Shown one piece after another: positions 1 to 9,641 of a stretch of DNA of 64,000 nucleotides. Below the pieces are notes generated by a model. It had not been told where the DNA came from, did not search any database, and saw only the letters and a program-made list of their open reading frames with translations. The translations under genes were made by a program, and so were the position numbers. Where the stretch lies: assembly GCF_028816475.1 (NCBI RefSeq), contig NZ_CP118247.1, positions 1,612,001-1,676,000 on the forward strand, in the 5' to 3' direction. Numbering within the stretch: position 1 is the stretch's first letter; every line of letters begins with the position of its first letter. Origin of the DNA: Devosia rhodophyticola (GTDB lineage Bacteria; Pseudomonadota; Alphaproteobacteria; Rhizobiales; Devosiaceae).

Positions 1-452
1 CTGGCCAGCGCCGCCAGAAAATTGGCAGCCCGCGCCTCCAGATGATCGTCTTCGGTCAGCGTTCCCGGCGTAATCAGCCGCACGACATCGCGCTTGACCA
101 CCGATTTTGCCCCGCGTTTCTTGGCTTCGGCAGGATCTTCAACCTGTTCGCACAGTGCAACGCGATGGCCCAGTTTAATCAGCTTGTTGAGATAATCATT
201 GGCGGCGTGAATGGGCACACCGCACATTGCGATATCATCGCCAAGATGCTTGCCACGCCTGGTCAGGACGATACCCAGTGCGGCGCTGGCGATTTCGGCG
301 TCCTCAAAGAACAGCTCGTAAAAATCACCCATGCGGTAGAACAGCAGATAGCCGGGATTTACCGCCTTGATCTCGAAATACTGCGCCATCATCGGCGTTA
401 GCGCGGGGGTTTGCCCCGGGCTAATGGCAGCACTGTCTTGCGCCTTGTTCAT
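1..452 (-). CDS. mutS: DNA mismatch repair protein MutS (N-terminal part, runs off the window)
   Basis: About 150 N-terminal residues are visible before the window edge. They form the MutS mismatch-binding domain I. After an unconserved leader of about 20 residues comes MMAQYFEIK, then [18 protein letters not shown], which contains the Phe-x-Glu mismatch-reading pair (F44, E46). [11 protein letters not shown] and [11 protein letters not shown] follow, all typical of MutS. The start is the ATG at 450-452. MutS binds mispaired DNA as a dimer and recruits MutL. The family call is safe from these motifs; the ATPase and dimerisation domains lie outside the window. Confidence 0.95.
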   Translation of the reverse strand, partial: MNKAQDSAAISPGQTPALTPMMAQYFEIKAVNPGYLLFYRMGDFYELFFEDAEIASAALGIVLTRRGKHLGDDIAMCGVPIHAANDYLNKLIKLGHRVALCEQVEDPAEAKKRGAKSVVKRDVVRLITPGTLTEDDHLEARAANFLAALA

Positions 453-517
453 CCAGCTCTTTGCCCAACGAGGAAAACGGGGAACTTACGAGCAAGGCGC
501 ACAAATTCCAACAGCTA

Positions 518-1375
518 TCAGGCGGTTTTTCTCGCCTTGCTGACGCCCCGTTTTCGCCGTGCCGTCGGGCGTTCCGCATCCTCGGGCACCACGACCTTGC
601 GATAGAGATGCCAGGTGGCGTGGCCAAAGATGGGAATGACAACCGCCAGCCCCACAAACAGGGGTAACGAGCCAAGGATAATGCCGGCCGTCACCATCAA
701 CCCCCAGACCGCCATGGGAACAGGATTTTTAAGAACAGCGCGAAAGGAGGTTTGCACCGCCACCAGCGCCCCAACGTCGCGATCAATCAGCAGCGGGAAG
801 GCGACGACCGTGGTGCAGAGGGTGAAAATGGCGAACCCCAAGCCGATCAGATTGCCGACGATAATCAAGGTCCAGCCCTGTGGGGTGGTCAATATCTGGG
901 CCAGCAATGTGTCCAGCGTCATGGGCGGGGCGGCGCTGAACAGTGCCTCATAAAGGCTTTGCGCGGCGGTCAGCCACAGGGTGAACACCGCAAATATCAA
1001 AATGGCAACGGCGCCAATCGAGGCGATGGCGGGCGAGCGGAACACGTCAAAGGCATGACGCCAGGACGTATCCAGCCCCGCTTCACGGCGGCGGCTTATT
1101 TCATAAAGGCCAATGGCGGCGAACGGTCCGACCAGCGCAAAACCGCCGAGCAACGGGTAGAGCAGGGGCCATGTGTAATATCCCGACATCCAGATCGCCA
1201 AAACAATGCCGACGACGGGATAGATGATGCTGAGCAAGACTAGATGCGATGGCTTTTCCCAGAAATCTGCCAGACCGGCCCGCAGACTTTCCGTCAGGTC
1301 AGCAATGGTGATCTTGCGAATGGTAGGATGGGCCAGTGTTTCGGTGGCACCGGCAACGACGTGAAAGTTTGACAT
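518..1375 (-). CDS. DUF2189 family integral membrane protein
   Basis: A 285-residue protein with five or six hydrophobic segments (about residues 43-63, 67-92, 112-137, 167-190 and 218-250) and a basic Arg/Lys-rich C-terminal tail. The overall pattern, with RKITIADLTESLRAGLADF before the first helix, matches the DUF2189 family of predicted inner-membrane proteins, whose function is unknown. The ATG at 1375 has GGAG six bases upstream. It stands alone on the minus strand; mutS lies 65 bp downstream in the same direction, so co-transcription is possible. Confidence 0.8.
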   Translation of the reverse strand: MSNFHVVAGATETLAHPTIRKITIADLTESLRAGLADFWEKPSHLVLLSIIYPVVGIVLAIWMSGYYTWPLLYPLLGGFALVGPFAAIGLYEISRRREAGLDTSWRHAFDVFRSPAIASIGAVAILIFAVFTLWLTAAQSLYEALFSAAPPMTLDTLLAQILTTPQGWTLIIVGNLIGLGFAIFTLCTTVVAFPLLIDRDVGALVAVQTSFRAVLKNPVPMAVWGLMVTAGIILGSLPLFVGLAVVIPIFGHATWHLYRKVVVPEDAERPTARRKRGVSKARKTA

Positions 1376-1675
1376 GGTCTACTCCGCTCGTTTGGTGCAG
1401 AGACATTCGTCGGTTGGGCCAAAAATGTTACATTGACCCCGACGAAGCGGCGGTCTGCATTGGGGGTAGCTTAGCCAAGGTGCGTTGTTTTGTCGCGGAT
1501 TTCCTTGAGATGTGATCGACCGGATTTGTGCCCGGCAAGAAAGCGCTATCGGCACGTCTGACCCGTGTTTCACGTGAATCCGGCCGATAGGCCAGGTTTG
1601 AACCCGGGTCGGGTGCCTTCCAACCATTGCGATTCGGGGTATTGTGTTTAAGCTTGCGGGCGACAAGGAGCCGGG
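1376..1675. other. Divergent intergenic region between DUF2189 gene and LOV kinase gene
   Basis: This 300-bp stretch separates two divergent genes and must hold both promoters. I see no convincing small ORF and no clear sigma-70 hexamers. The one distinct element is the parS-like site at 1566-1581. AAGGAG just before 1676 is the ribosome-binding site of the kinase gene. Confidence 0.5.
1566..1581. other. parS: parS-like site (variant)
   Basis: TGTTTCACGTGAATCC matches 14 of 16 bases of the canonical ParB site TGTTTCACGTGAAACA. On the minus strand it reads GGATTCACGTGAAACA, the asymmetric form seen repeatedly in this window, and it contains a GANTC site (GAATC). It lies about 100 bp upstream of the LOV kinase. 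Confidence 0.65.
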
Positions 1676-2773
1676 ATGGGTCAAGCGAACATGACTACGG
1701 ACCGTGACGGCATTAGAGGAACAGGGTGGCACGCCTATGTGAGAGCGCTTGAGGCGAGCGCCGTGCCCATCGTGATCGCTGATCCGCACGCGGCCGACAT
1801 GCCGTTGGTGTTTGTAAATTCGGCTTTCCTGGCGTTGACCGGCTATGGCGAGCACGAAGTGCTGGGCCGCAACTGCCGGTTCCTGCAGGGCCCGAAAACA
1901 GCGGAAGCCGATCGCCATTCCATCGCGCAGGGGCTGGTTAATCGTGTGGCAATATCCCTCGAAATCCTGAACTACAAAAAGGACGGAAGCGCGTTCTGGA
2001 ACGAACTGCACATGGCGCCGATGTATGATGAGGCGGGCGGACTTGAGTTTTTCGTCGCTTCCCAGATCGATATCACCGAGCGAAAAGTGCGCCAGCAGGC
2101 GCTGCAACAGGCGCTGGATCAGCACACCGAAGCCTTGCGCCTGCAGGCCGAAGAGACACGCCATCTGGCGCACGAAATGACGCATCGCGTTCGCAATTCC
2201 CTGTCGCTGGTGCAAAGTATGCTGCGGCTTCAGGCCAGCTCATTGCAGGAGCAAAGTGCGCGCGAAGCCATCGTGAGCGCAATGGGGCGGATCGAGGCGG
2301 TGATTGAAATTCAACGCACCATAGAAAGCGCCGACGACGCGCCCGACGCCCGCATTGCCGATACTCTGGGAGCCTTGTGCGCCAAACTGACTCAGATCAG
2401 TCCTGTTCCTGTACAGAGCCAGCTTGAGGATGTTTCCGTGACGCGGGCGATGATGATGCCAATGGCGCTGATTGTTTCTGAACTGGTGACCAATGCGCAA
2501 AAGCATGGTTTTCCAGATGGGCGCACCGGCGAGATTACCGTGGGTCTGGCGCCCGTTGCGGGTGGCGCGATCCAATTGTCTGTTCAGGATAATGGCGTTG
2601 GTATTCCCAAAAAGTCTGAACTTGATGCAGCCCAAGGGTTTGGGATGAAAATGCTGCGCGGGCAGATCAGGCAACTGGGTGGCGCGTTGCGGGTGGAAAG
2701 TGGCGCGATGGGAAGCCTTTTTTGCGTGACCATCCCGGTCGAGGCAGGAACAGGCAAGGTGCCTGCCCCTTAG
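1676..2773 (+). CDS. LOV-domain (blue-light) sensor histidine kinase
   Basis: A soluble 365-residue kinase without membrane segments. Residues about 20-135 form a PAS/LOV domain with the flavin-adduct motif GRNCRFLQG, whose C67 would be the photoactive cysteine. A coiled linker follows, then a HisKA_2-type phosphoacceptor region HEMTHRVRNSL with H170 as the likely phosphorylated residue. Residues about 255-355 are a HATPase_c domain with VSELVTNAQKHG (N box) and DNGVGIP (G1 box). It should autophosphorylate in response to blue light and pass phosphate to a response regulator, but none is encoded next to it. The start is supported by AAGGAG upstream. The photochemistry is inferred from the intact Cys motif. 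Confidence 0.88.
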   Translation: MGQANMTTDRDGIRGTGWHAYVRALEASAVPIVIADPHAADMPLVFVNSAFLALTGYGEHEVLGRNCRFLQGPKTAEADRHSIAQGLVNRVAISLEILNYKKDGSAFWNELHMAPMYDEAGGLEFFVASQIDITERKVRQQALQQALDQHTEALRLQAEETRHLAHEMTHRVRNSLSLVQSMLRLQASSLQEQSAREAIVSAMGRIEAVIEIQRTIESADDAPDARIADTLGALCAKLTQISPVPVQSQLEDVSVTRAMMMPMALIVSELVTNAQKHGFPDGRTGEITVGLAPVAGGAIQLSVQDNGVGIPKKSELDAAQGFGMKMLRGQIRQLGGALRVESGAMGSLFCVTIPVEAGTGKVPAP

Positions 2774-2785
2774 CTCGGCCTGTTT

Positions 2786-4408
2786 CTAAACTTCGTGGCG
2801 ATCGGTCGGATCGGCAAACGGGCGATAGATAAAGCGGGAAAAATCCGCCGGGGTCGCCATGCCGTTCAGGTCGTGGGCTGCCATGCCGACAAAGGCGCCG
2901 GTGAAACTGCCATGCTCGGCGTGACCGCCACATTCATCGGAAAGAATGGAGGCATCAAGGACTGGCCCGATCGGGGTGCGTTCAGCATCGTCCAGCGCAT
3001 AATAAAATTGCAGGGCGGCGCCCCGAATGGTCAGGGCAAGCCGAACTGAGCCGGTGTTGGGAATGACGACGGGATCGGCGGGAAAGCGCAATTTGCCATC
3101 GGGAAAACTGGCCTCCGAACTCATGATCAAAAGCTCACGCCGCCCATCGGCGTCGGCAGTCGCGGCGAGATAGAAAAAGTTGTAGCGTCCGTAATAGGCA
3201 GTGAGCCCCGCCATGGTGCGTTCATCGGTGGGGGCGAAGTCCAGCATGGTTTCAGCGTCGAAAGAAAAGTGCGTTTGACGCCGGGCCACCAAGGCCTGTT
3301 CGAACCAGGAACCGATCGATTCGCGACCGAACAGGCGCAACGCGCCCGGTTGGGCCGTGAGCGAAAAAATGCGTTCGGTTTCAGGGGTGCGCAGCCATTG
3401 AAAATCGATGGGCAGGGGGTGGTCGGCCGTGAAGTCATAGTTCTGTTCAGCCCAGTAATCGGTGTCATCGCGCGCGCCGGGAACCTCAACCTGCAAAGAT
3501 GGCACTGGCCCGTTCTTCACGTGAAGCCAGTCATCGTCACCCCAATAGGCCTGTTGGATAGCGGTTTCCCGGCCCAAAACGCAGCGCCGCTTCTGGGTGG
3601 TTGGGCGGCCCGTCAGATGCACCAGATAGGTTTGGCCGTCCGGTGTTTCGACCAAGTCGCCGTGACCGGCACGCTGCAACGGGTTGAGCGGGTGATCCTT
3701 GGCAGTCAGAATGTGTTTTTGAGGATGGGTTTGATATGGCCCGTCGATATTGCGTGATCGGGCAAAGGTTATGGCGTGGTCATAGCCCGTGCCACCTTCG
3801 GCGGTCAGCAGATAATACCAGCCATTGCGCTTATAGAGATGCGGGCCTTCGACCAATTTGAGATCTGTGCCCTTGTAAATATTCTTGATCGGGCCGACCA
3901 ATTTGCCGACCTTGGCGTCGAACTCCTGCAGCGCGATACCAGCGAACAACAGGGGACGCGCGCGATGGTCCCAGAGCATGTTGACGAACCATTTTCGACC
4001 GTCGTCATCATGGAACAGGGATGGATCAAAACCCGATGAATTTGCATAGATCGGATCGGACCAGGGCCCTTCGATGTCTGGGGCGCTGACGATATAATTG
4101 TGGGCGTCCTTGAACGAGCCATCCTTGCGCTTGACGTCGGTATAGACGAGCCAGAATTTTTCACCGTCGTGGGTAAGACAGGGGGCCCAGACGCCGCAGC
4201 TGTCAGGATCGCCGCGCATGTCGAGCTGGCTGGCGCGATTGAGCGGGCGTGTCAGCAACTTCCAGTTGGCCAGATCGGTCGAGTGGTGGATTTGAACGCC
4301 CGGATACCATTCAAAGGTCGATGTGGCGATATAGTAATCCTTGCCAACCCGCAGGATTGAGGGATCCGGATTAAAGCCAGGCAGAATGGGATTGGTGATT
4401 TGAGACAT
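2786..4408 (-). CDS. xynB: GH43 beta-xylosidase
   Basis: A 540-residue glycoside hydrolase of family 43, the length usual for the two-domain beta-xylosidases (five-bladed propeller plus C-terminal beta-sandwich). The expected catalytic residues are present: general base D15 in GFNPDPS, pKa-modulating D128 in GFDPSLFHD and general acid E187 in VEGPHLYK. There is no signal peptide, so it probably works in the cytoplasm on imported xylo-oligosaccharides and releases xylose for XylA. It is the last gene of the xylB-xylA-xynB run, 99 bp after xylA with a hairpin in the gap. Some GH43 members also cleave arabinosides, so substrate range is open. Confidence 0.9.
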   Translation of the reverse strand: MSQITNPILPGFNPDPSILRVGKDYYIATSTFEWYPGVQIHHSTDLANWKLLTRPLNRASQLDMRGDPDSCGVWAPCLTHDGEKFWLVYTDVKRKDGSFKDAHNYIVSAPDIEGPWSDPIYANSSGFDPSLFHDDDGRKWFVNMLWDHRARPLLFAGIALQEFDAKVGKLVGPIKNIYKGTDLKLVEGPHLYKRNGWYYLLTAEGGTGYDHAITFARSRNIDGPYQTHPQKHILTAKDHPLNPLQRAGHGDLVETPDGQTYLVHLTGRPTTQKRRCVLGRETAIQQAYWGDDDWLHVKNGPVPSLQVEVPGARDDTDYWAEQNYDFTADHPLPIDFQWLRTPETERIFSLTAQPGALRLFGRESIGSWFEQALVARRQTHFSFDAETMLDFAPTDERTMAGLTAYYGRYNFFYLAATADADGRRELLIMSSEASFPDGKLRFPADPVVIPNTGSVRLALTIRGAALQFYYALDDAERTPIGPVLDASILSDECGGHAEHGSFTGAFVGMAAHDLNGMATPADFSRFIYRPFADPTDRHEV

Positions 4409-4474
4409 GGCTCGCGACCCTCAGGGATAAAATTGCGGGGAATGCAATTGGCTCGATGGTTTGTTCGGACAGAA

Positions 4475-4496
4475 GGGCAGGCTTTTCTGCCTGCCC
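4475..4496 (-). terminator. Stem-loop between xylA and xynB
   Basis: GGGCAGGC and GCCTGCCC form a perfect 8-bp stem around a 6-base loop, directly after the xylA stop in the direction of transcription. The downstream run is TTCTGTC rather than a clean T tract, so it is more likely a partial terminator or an mRNA-stabilising hairpin that lowers xynB relative to xylBA. Confidence 0.45.
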
Positions 4497-4507
4497 CAGA
4501 TCCCTGT

Positions 4508-5815
4508 CTAGACGAAGCGGTTGATCAGGTTTTCGAGGTATTCCTGCTGACCCGAACGGGGTTGGGGATTGATGTTTTCCTTTTCAACGCGCGCGGCAAT
4601 TTGTGCCAATGTGCGCTCGCCGTTGAGCATGGCCTGGGCTTCCGGCGCGTTCCAGTCGGCGTAGCGATCCTCCACGACCCTGTCGTAGGTGCCGTCTTCG
4701 ATCAGGGCAACGGCGGCCTTGAGCGAACGTGCCAACACGTCGAGCCCACCAATGTGGCCGTGCAGCAGATCGGCAGGATCAATGGATTGGCGACGCAGTT
4801 TGGCGTCAAAGTTAAAGCCACCCGAACCCAAACCGCCAGCCTTCAAGATTTGATAGAACGCCAGTGTCATTTCGGGCACCGAATTGGGAAACTGATCGGT
4901 GTCCCAGCCCGATTGAAGATCGTTGCGATTGGCATCCACCGAACCCAAGATGCCCAACGAGGCGGCCAGCGCCAATTCATGCTCGAAACTATGATTGGCA
5001 AGGAAGGCGTGGCCGACTTCGATGTTGCATTTGACGTGTTTTTCAAGACCATATTTCTTGAGGAAGCCATAGACCGTCGCCACGTCAAAGTCATATTGGT
5101 GCTTAGTTGGTTCCTGCGGCTTTGGCTCGATCAGGATCTGGCCTTTGAAGCCGATTTTTTCGGCGTGCTCGACGACGAGCGTCAAGAAACGGCCCATCTG
5201 GTCCATTTCCTGGCCGATGCGGGTATTAAGCAGCGTTTCATAGCCTTCACGGCCGCCCCAGAGCACATAATTGGCCCCACCCAACTCATGGGTGACTTGC
5301 ATGGCGGTTTGCACCTGACCGGCGGCATAGGCGAAAACGTCGGGATCGGGGTTTGTCGAGGCGCCTGACATGAAGCGACGGTTGGAGAACATATTGGCCG
5401 TGCCCCAGAGCAGGCGGGTACGACTGGTTTCCATCTTGCGCGCAAAAATTTCGGCAATTGTACGCACATTTTTGCTGCTCTCGGCCAAGCTGTCGCCCTC
5501 GGGCGCAATGTCGGCATCGTGGAAGCAGAAAAATGGTGCATCGAGCAGATCAAACAGTTCAAAGGCCACGTCGGCTTTGATTTTGGCGCCTTCCATGCCC
5601 TTGTCAAACCAGGGCCGGTCAAAAGTGCGCCCGCCAAATGGATCGCCACCTTCCCAGGCAAAGCTGTGCCAATAGGCGATGGCGGGGCGGATGTGATCCT
5701 CCATCCGCTTGCCCAAGACCATTTCGTTCTTGTCGTAGTGGCGATAGGCCAGCGCGTTGGTGCTGTCCTGGCCTTCATATTTGATCGGGGCTATATTTTT
5801 GAAGAAATCAGTCAC
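4508..5815 (-). CDS. xylA: Xylose isomerase
   Basis: A 435-residue class II xylose isomerase that converts D-xylose to D-xylulose in the cytoplasm. Visible signatures are [13 protein letters not shown] with the catalytic His, [17 protein letters not shown] with the metal-binding Glu and the catalytic Lys, and [17 protein letters not shown]. The start is GTG, inside a GTGA overlap with the xylB stop codon, and an AGGAGG Shine-Dalgarno sequence lies eight bases upstream. Translation is therefore likely coupled to xylB. Its product feeds XylB, encoded immediately upstream. Confidence 0.97.
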   Translation of the reverse strand: MTDFFKNIAPIKYEGQDSTNALAYRHYDKNEMVLGKRMEDHIRPAIAYWHSFAWEGGDPFGGRTFDRPWFDKGMEGAKIKADVAFELFDLLDAPFFCFHDADIAPEGDSLAESSKNVRTIAEIFARKMETSRTRLLWGTANMFSNRRFMSGASTNPDPDVFAYAAGQVQTAMQVTHELGGANYVLWGGREGYETLLNTRIGQEMDQMGRFLTLVVEHAEKIGFKGQILIEPKPQEPTKHQYDFDVATVYGFLKKYGLEKHVKCNIEVGHAFLANHSFEHELALAASLGILGSVDANRNDLQSGWDTDQFPNSVPEMTLAFYQILKAGGLGSGGFNFDAKLRRQSIDPADLLHGHIGGLDVLARSLKAAVALIEDGTYDRVVEDRYADWNAPEAQAMLNGERTLAQIAARVEKENINPQPRSGQQEYLENLINRFV

Positions 5816-7281
5816 GAAATTGCCTCCTCGATGGCGGGATAGAGTGCGCGATAGCGCGCATATTGGTCGGCATAGACAGTCGACAGTGATTTGTCGGGCG
5901 CGATAAGGGTTTTGATTTTTGGCATGGTCATAACGCTTTGCGGATCAGCACCGGTGGCGGCGCACAGGCCCAATCGGGCGGCGCCGAGCGCGCCACCAAA
6001 ATCGCCATCTTCGGGCAACGCGATTTCCATATCCAAATTGGTGGCCAGCATTTTAAGCCAAAGCGCTGATTTTGAGCCCCCGCCAACTGCCAGCAGGCGG
6101 TCAATTTTGGTGCCCGCATCGGACAGAACCCGTTGGCAATCGCGGAAGGCAAAGCTGACACCCTCCATAACGGCCTGCGCCAATCGCGCTGGATCGGACA
6201 GGTGCGACAACCCCACAAAACTGCCACGTGCGTTGGCGTTATTGTGCGGCGTGCGTTCGCCCGACAGATAGGGCAGGAATATTTCCTCGCCCGGTCCGGT
6301 AAACCGGGCCTCAGCGGTGCCAGCCAGTTGGGCGGCGTTCTGTCCGGTCAGTTTGGCGAGCCAATTCAGACTATCGGTGGCCGACAGGATGACGCCCATC
6401 TGGTGCCAGGTGTTGGGTATGGCGTGACAAAATGCATGAACGGCGCCTTCGGTATTGGGCCGGAACTTGTCGTTGGAGACAAATAGAACTCCCGACGTTC
6501 CCAGCGAAACAAAGCCTTCGCCGAGGCGGACGGCGCCAATGCCGCAGGCGGAGGCGGCATTGTCACCAGCCCCGCCAGCAATCACGACCTCGCCATGCAT
6601 GCCCCAGCGGCTGGCCAGTTCCGGCTTTAATTTTCCCGCAACCTCGGTGCCTTCGACCAATCGCGGCATGTGAGAGCGGTCTAACCCGGTGACGCCCAGC
6701 AAGGCGTCGGACCAGTCGCGTCTGGCTACATCGAGCCAAAGGGTTCCGGCCGCATCGGACATGTCTTCTACATACTCACCACACAGCAGCAAGCGGACAT
6801 AGGCTTTGGGCAGCAGGACCTTGGCGATCCTGTCAAAAATTGCAGGCTCATTTTCGCGTACCCAGGCAATCTTTGGCGCGGTAAAGCCAGGCATGGCGAT
6901 GTTACCCGCCAACGCCCGCAGTTCGGGTAGCGCGGCCTCCATCTCGGTACATTGGGCGCTGGAGCGACCGTCATTCCACAGGATGGCGGGGCGCAAAACC
7001 GCGTCGCCTTTATCGAGAAGCGTAGCGCCATGCATGTGACCGGAAAGCCCGATGCCGCGCACATTGGCCAAGGCCTCGGCATTGGTTTTCGATAAGGCAT
7101 CGACGGTAGCAAGCGTAGCGCTCCACCAGTCGGCGGGATCCTGTTCGGACCAGCCGGGGTGTGGCCGGACGGGTTCGCGGGCGGCGGCCGTGGCCTCGCC
7201 GATGATCGTGCCGCCCTCATTGATCAGGAGCGCTTTTACCCCGGAGGTGCCGATATCGATACCGAGAAATGTTGCCGTCAT
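5812..7281 (-). CDS. xylB: Xylulokinase
   Basis: A 489-residue FGGY-family sugar kinase that phosphorylates D-xylulose to xylulose 5-phosphate for the pentose phosphate pathway. The N-terminal phosphate loop is [35 protein letters not shown] and [13 protein letters not shown] are typical xylulokinase motifs. It is the first enzyme gene of the operon and overlaps xylA by four bases (GTGA). The Shine-Dalgarno GAGG sits in a short inverted repeat, TGAGG-N6-CCTCA at 7281-7296, which could affect translation. A LacI-type regulator gene lies 86 bp upstream on the same strand. Confidence 0.96.
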   Translation of the reverse strand: MTATFLGIDIGTSGVKALLINEGGTIIGEATAAAREPVRPHPGWSEQDPADWWSATLATVDALSKTNAEALANVRGIGLSGHMHGATLLDKGDAVLRPAILWNDGRSSAQCTEMEAALPELRALAGNIAMPGFTAPKIAWVRENEPAIFDRIAKVLLPKAYVRLLLCGEYVEDMSDAAGTLWLDVARRDWSDALLGVTGLDRSHMPRLVEGTEVAGKLKPELASRWGMHGEVVIAGGAGDNAASACGIGAVRLGEGFVSLGTSGVLFVSNDKFRPNTEGAVHAFCHAIPNTWHQMGVILSATDSLNWLAKLTGQNAAQLAGTAEARFTGPGEEIFLPYLSGERTPHNNANARGSFVGLSHLSDPARLAQAVMEGVSFAFRDCQRVLSDAGTKIDRLLAVGGGSKSALWLKMLATNLDMEIALPEDGDFGGALGAARLGLCAATGADPQSVMTMPKIKTLIAPDKSLSTVYADQYARYRALYPAIEEAIS

Positions 7282-7367
7282 GAGGCACGTACCTCAAATT
7301 TGACTATCAACATGGAATTTTTCCTCCCCGCCCAGAGGGCACCCGCAATGACATGATGGTCTGCTTC

Positions 7368-8408
7368 TTAGCCCAGATTGTCGCGCAGGAAAATCCTGAT
7401 TTCAATAGGCTCGTTATTTTCAAGTGTTCCAGCGCCCAGCGCCAACGTCCGAACAGCCGCCAAAGCCGCGCCAATCTCGCCATCCGGATTTTGATCCAGA
7501 ACCACATCAATTGACCCGTCGGCAAGCCCGGCGCGGGAACAATCGGAGAGTTCGTGGGCAATGACCCGCAAGGACCCTGTGCGTCTGGTACGGCGCAAGG
7601 CTGCTAGCAGACCAGTCGTACCGGCGCCGAGATTATAGATGCCACCCAGATCGGAGTGCCTCGCCAGAAGCTGCTCAACCAAAGCCTGCGTTTCCTGGTG
7701 TTCGTCATGGCCTTCAAGTGGTTCGAGCAATTCAAGGCCGGGATATTCGGCGGCCACGGCCCGAAAGCCTTCAAGCCGATCGTGATGGTCATGCAAATGC
7801 ATTGACCCAGCCACGAGGGCGATCTTGCCGCCCTGCGGGCAAAACCGGCCCATCAGTGAAGCCGCGGTCCGTCCGGCGGCAACATTGTCGATTCCGATAA
7901 AGTGGCGACGGCTGGAGCCGGGCAGGTCAGACACCAATGTCATGACCATGACGCCACGACGTGTCGCCTCTTCGACCGAAGCCAGCACGGCGGGCTCTTC
8001 GGTGCCCACAATGACGGCGCAATCGCACTGATGCGGCATCAGCACATCAAGGCTATCGACCAATGCCCGGGCATCCAGCAGGGGCAGGCGGGTAATCGCG
8101 ATCTGCAGCCGTTCGATCAGGGCGGATTCAATACGGCGTGAGGCTGCATCGGCCAGACTATCCATGAACTCATTTGAACCCGCAGGGATCAGAAACCGTA
8201 CCTGCAAATCGCGGGCGCGGGCTAATAGGGATGCGGAGAGATCGCGCTGAAAGCCAAGACTGGTAACGGCGTCCGCAACTTTCCTGGCTGTCGTCGGTCG
8301 CACCCCGGGCCGATTGTTGAGCACACGATCAACCGTTGCCAGCGATACGCCAGCAGCGCGCGCGACATCATGAACCGTGGCACGACGCGGAGTGGTTATC
8401 TCGTTCAA
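7368..8408 (-). CDS. LacI-family transcriptional regulator, probably of xylose genes
   Basis: A 346-residue LacI/GalR-type regulator. Residues about 10-32 form the DNA-binding helix-turn-helix (TVHDVARAAGVSLATVDRV, then the hinge LNNRPGVRPTT). Residues about 65-340 form a periplasmic-binding-protein-like sugar-sensing domain. The start is TTG with AAGGAG eight bases upstream; no better in-frame start is visible. Its place directly upstream of xylB-xylA-xynB and divergent from galM suggests control of pentose use, but the effector is inferred. I could not find a convincing palindromic operator in either flanking gap. Confidence 0.88.
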   Translation of the reverse strand: MNEITTPRRATVHDVARAAGVSLATVDRVLNNRPGVRPTTARKVADAVTSLGFQRDLSASLLARARDLQVRFLIPAGSNEFMDSLADAASRRIESALIERLQIAITRLPLLDARALVDSLDVLMPHQCDCAVIVGTEEPAVLASVEEATRRGVMVMTLVSDLPGSSRRHFIGIDNVAAGRTAASLMGRFCPQGGKIALVAGSMHLHDHHDRLEGFRAVAAEYPGLELLEPLEGHDEHQETQALVEQLLARHSDLGGIYNLGAGTTGLLAALRRTRRTGSLRVIAHELSDCSRAGLADGSIDVVLDQNPDGEIGAALAAVRTLALGAGTLENNEPIEIRIFLRDNLG

Positions 8409-8521
8409 TCGGCTCTCCTTTTGCTGGGCAAGGATGGGACGCGGCGCGCGAAAAGGTCAAGACCCAAGATTGTCAGGACGGAACGCTGACGCTAGACAGT
8501 TGCGGTAATAAGGAGTTTGCC

Positions 8522-9532
8522 ATGTCAGTTTCGGTTACCGCGTTCGGCCAGTTCAAGGGACAGCCCGTCCAGCAATTCACCCTGGTCAGCGAAACTGGCG
8601 TTGAGGTGGACATCATCAACTTTGGCGTTGTGGTGCGCGACTGGCGTGTGCCGGTCGAGGGGCAATTGCGCTCGGTGGTTCTGGGCTTTGACAGCATGGA
8701 TGATTATGTCGGCCATAGCCCGCATTTCGGATCGCTCGCCGGCCGCGTCGCCAACCGGATCAAGGGTGCCTCGTTCGAGCTTGGCGGCGAAAAATTCAAA
8801 TTGCCCCCCAATGTCGGCGCATTGCAGTTGCACGGCGGAACAGAAGGGCTGGGCCTGCAGGTTTGGAATGGCGTTATCAATCAGGAACGAAACAGCGTCA
8901 GTTTTTCCCACTTCAGCCCGGACGGAGCCATGGGTTATCCCGGCGATGTGACCTTTACCGCCGTTTATACCCTTGTTGGCAACCGGCTGCGGCTGGACCT
9001 CAGCGCCAAGGCAGACCGGGAAACCCCGATCAGTCTGGTGCAGCATCAGTATTTCAACCTTGGCAAAGGGCCCGATGTGCTGGACCACAAGGTGCAAGTC
9101 AATTCCACCGCCTATACCGAGCTGGGTGCAGACCTGTGTCCGACTGGCGCGATCCTGCCCTCAAAGGGCACTCAATACGATCTGCGTGCGCCCCGGACCA
9201 TGCGCGACGATGCCGGTGCGCCACTCGATTATGATATCAATCTGGTGCTCGATAATGGGCGGGACCTGCAGATGCCCGTGGCGCGGGTTGAAGGCCCGGA
9301 TGGAGCACTGACGCTATCGATCTGGACGGACAGGCCGGGCGTACAATTCTACAATGGTGTATGGACCGATGTCGCGGTGCCAGGTCTTGGCGGGCAGACC
9401 TATGGCAAGCACGCAGGGCTTTGCCTTGAGGACCAGAATTTTCCGGATGCGCTGCACAACCCGCATTTTCCCTCGATAATTCACGGCCCCGACCGCCCCT
9501 ATCGCCATTGGTGTGAAATCGAAATCGCCTGA
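8522..9532 (+). CDS. galM: Aldose 1-epimerase (mutarotase)
   Basis: A 336-residue galactose-mutarotase-like enzyme that interconverts alpha and beta anomers of aldoses. The family's catalytic pair is visible: the His in SLVQHQYFNL and the Glu near the C terminus in CLEDQNFPDA. FGSLAGRVANRI is a typical N-terminal substrate motif. The ATG at 8522 follows AAGGAG with good spacing; extension upstream is possible but would run into the regulator promoter. Divergent from the LacI regulator gene, it probably supplies the correct xylose anomer to XylA, though the sugar preference is not readable from sequence. Confidence 0.92.
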   Translation: MSVSVTAFGQFKGQPVQQFTLVSETGVEVDIINFGVVVRDWRVPVEGQLRSVVLGFDSMDDYVGHSPHFGSLAGRVANRIKGASFELGGEKFKLPPNVGALQLHGGTEGLGLQVWNGVINQERNSVSFSHFSPDGAMGYPGDVTFTAVYTLVGNRLRLDLSAKADRETPISLVQHQYFNLGKGPDVLDHKVQVNSTAYTELGADLCPTGAILPSKGTQYDLRAPRTMRDDAGAPLDYDINLVLDNGRDLQMPVARVEGPDGALTLSIWTDRPGVQFYNGVWTDVAVPGLGGQTYGKHAGLCLEDQNFPDALHNPHFPSIIHGPDRPYRHWCEIEIA

Positions 9533-9585
9533 CAGGCTGCGCCGCCCAAGGAACCCCGATGGCGCAAAGACGTTGCAGTCTAGAC

Positions 9586-9607
9586 TAATCTGGCGCTAAT
9601 CTGGCGC
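9586..9607 (+). repeat. Tandem 11-bp repeat upstream of cfa
   Basis: TAATCTGGCGC occurs twice head to tail, 34 bp before the cfa start codon. It may be a regulator binding site or a replication-slippage product. Confidence 0.6.
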
Positions 9608-9641
9608 TATCGTTAGGTAGATCATTATCAGCGTCAAAGCC

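Noticed and set aside
3513..3528. TTCTTCACGTGAAGCC inside xynB as an eleventh parS site
   Set aside because: The CTTCACGTGAAG core is palindromic, but the flanks fit neither canonical parS nor the GATTC variant.
4400..5368. Open frame of 322 codons antisense to xylA
   Set aside because: It lies entirely over the well-supported xylA and has no recognisable domain.
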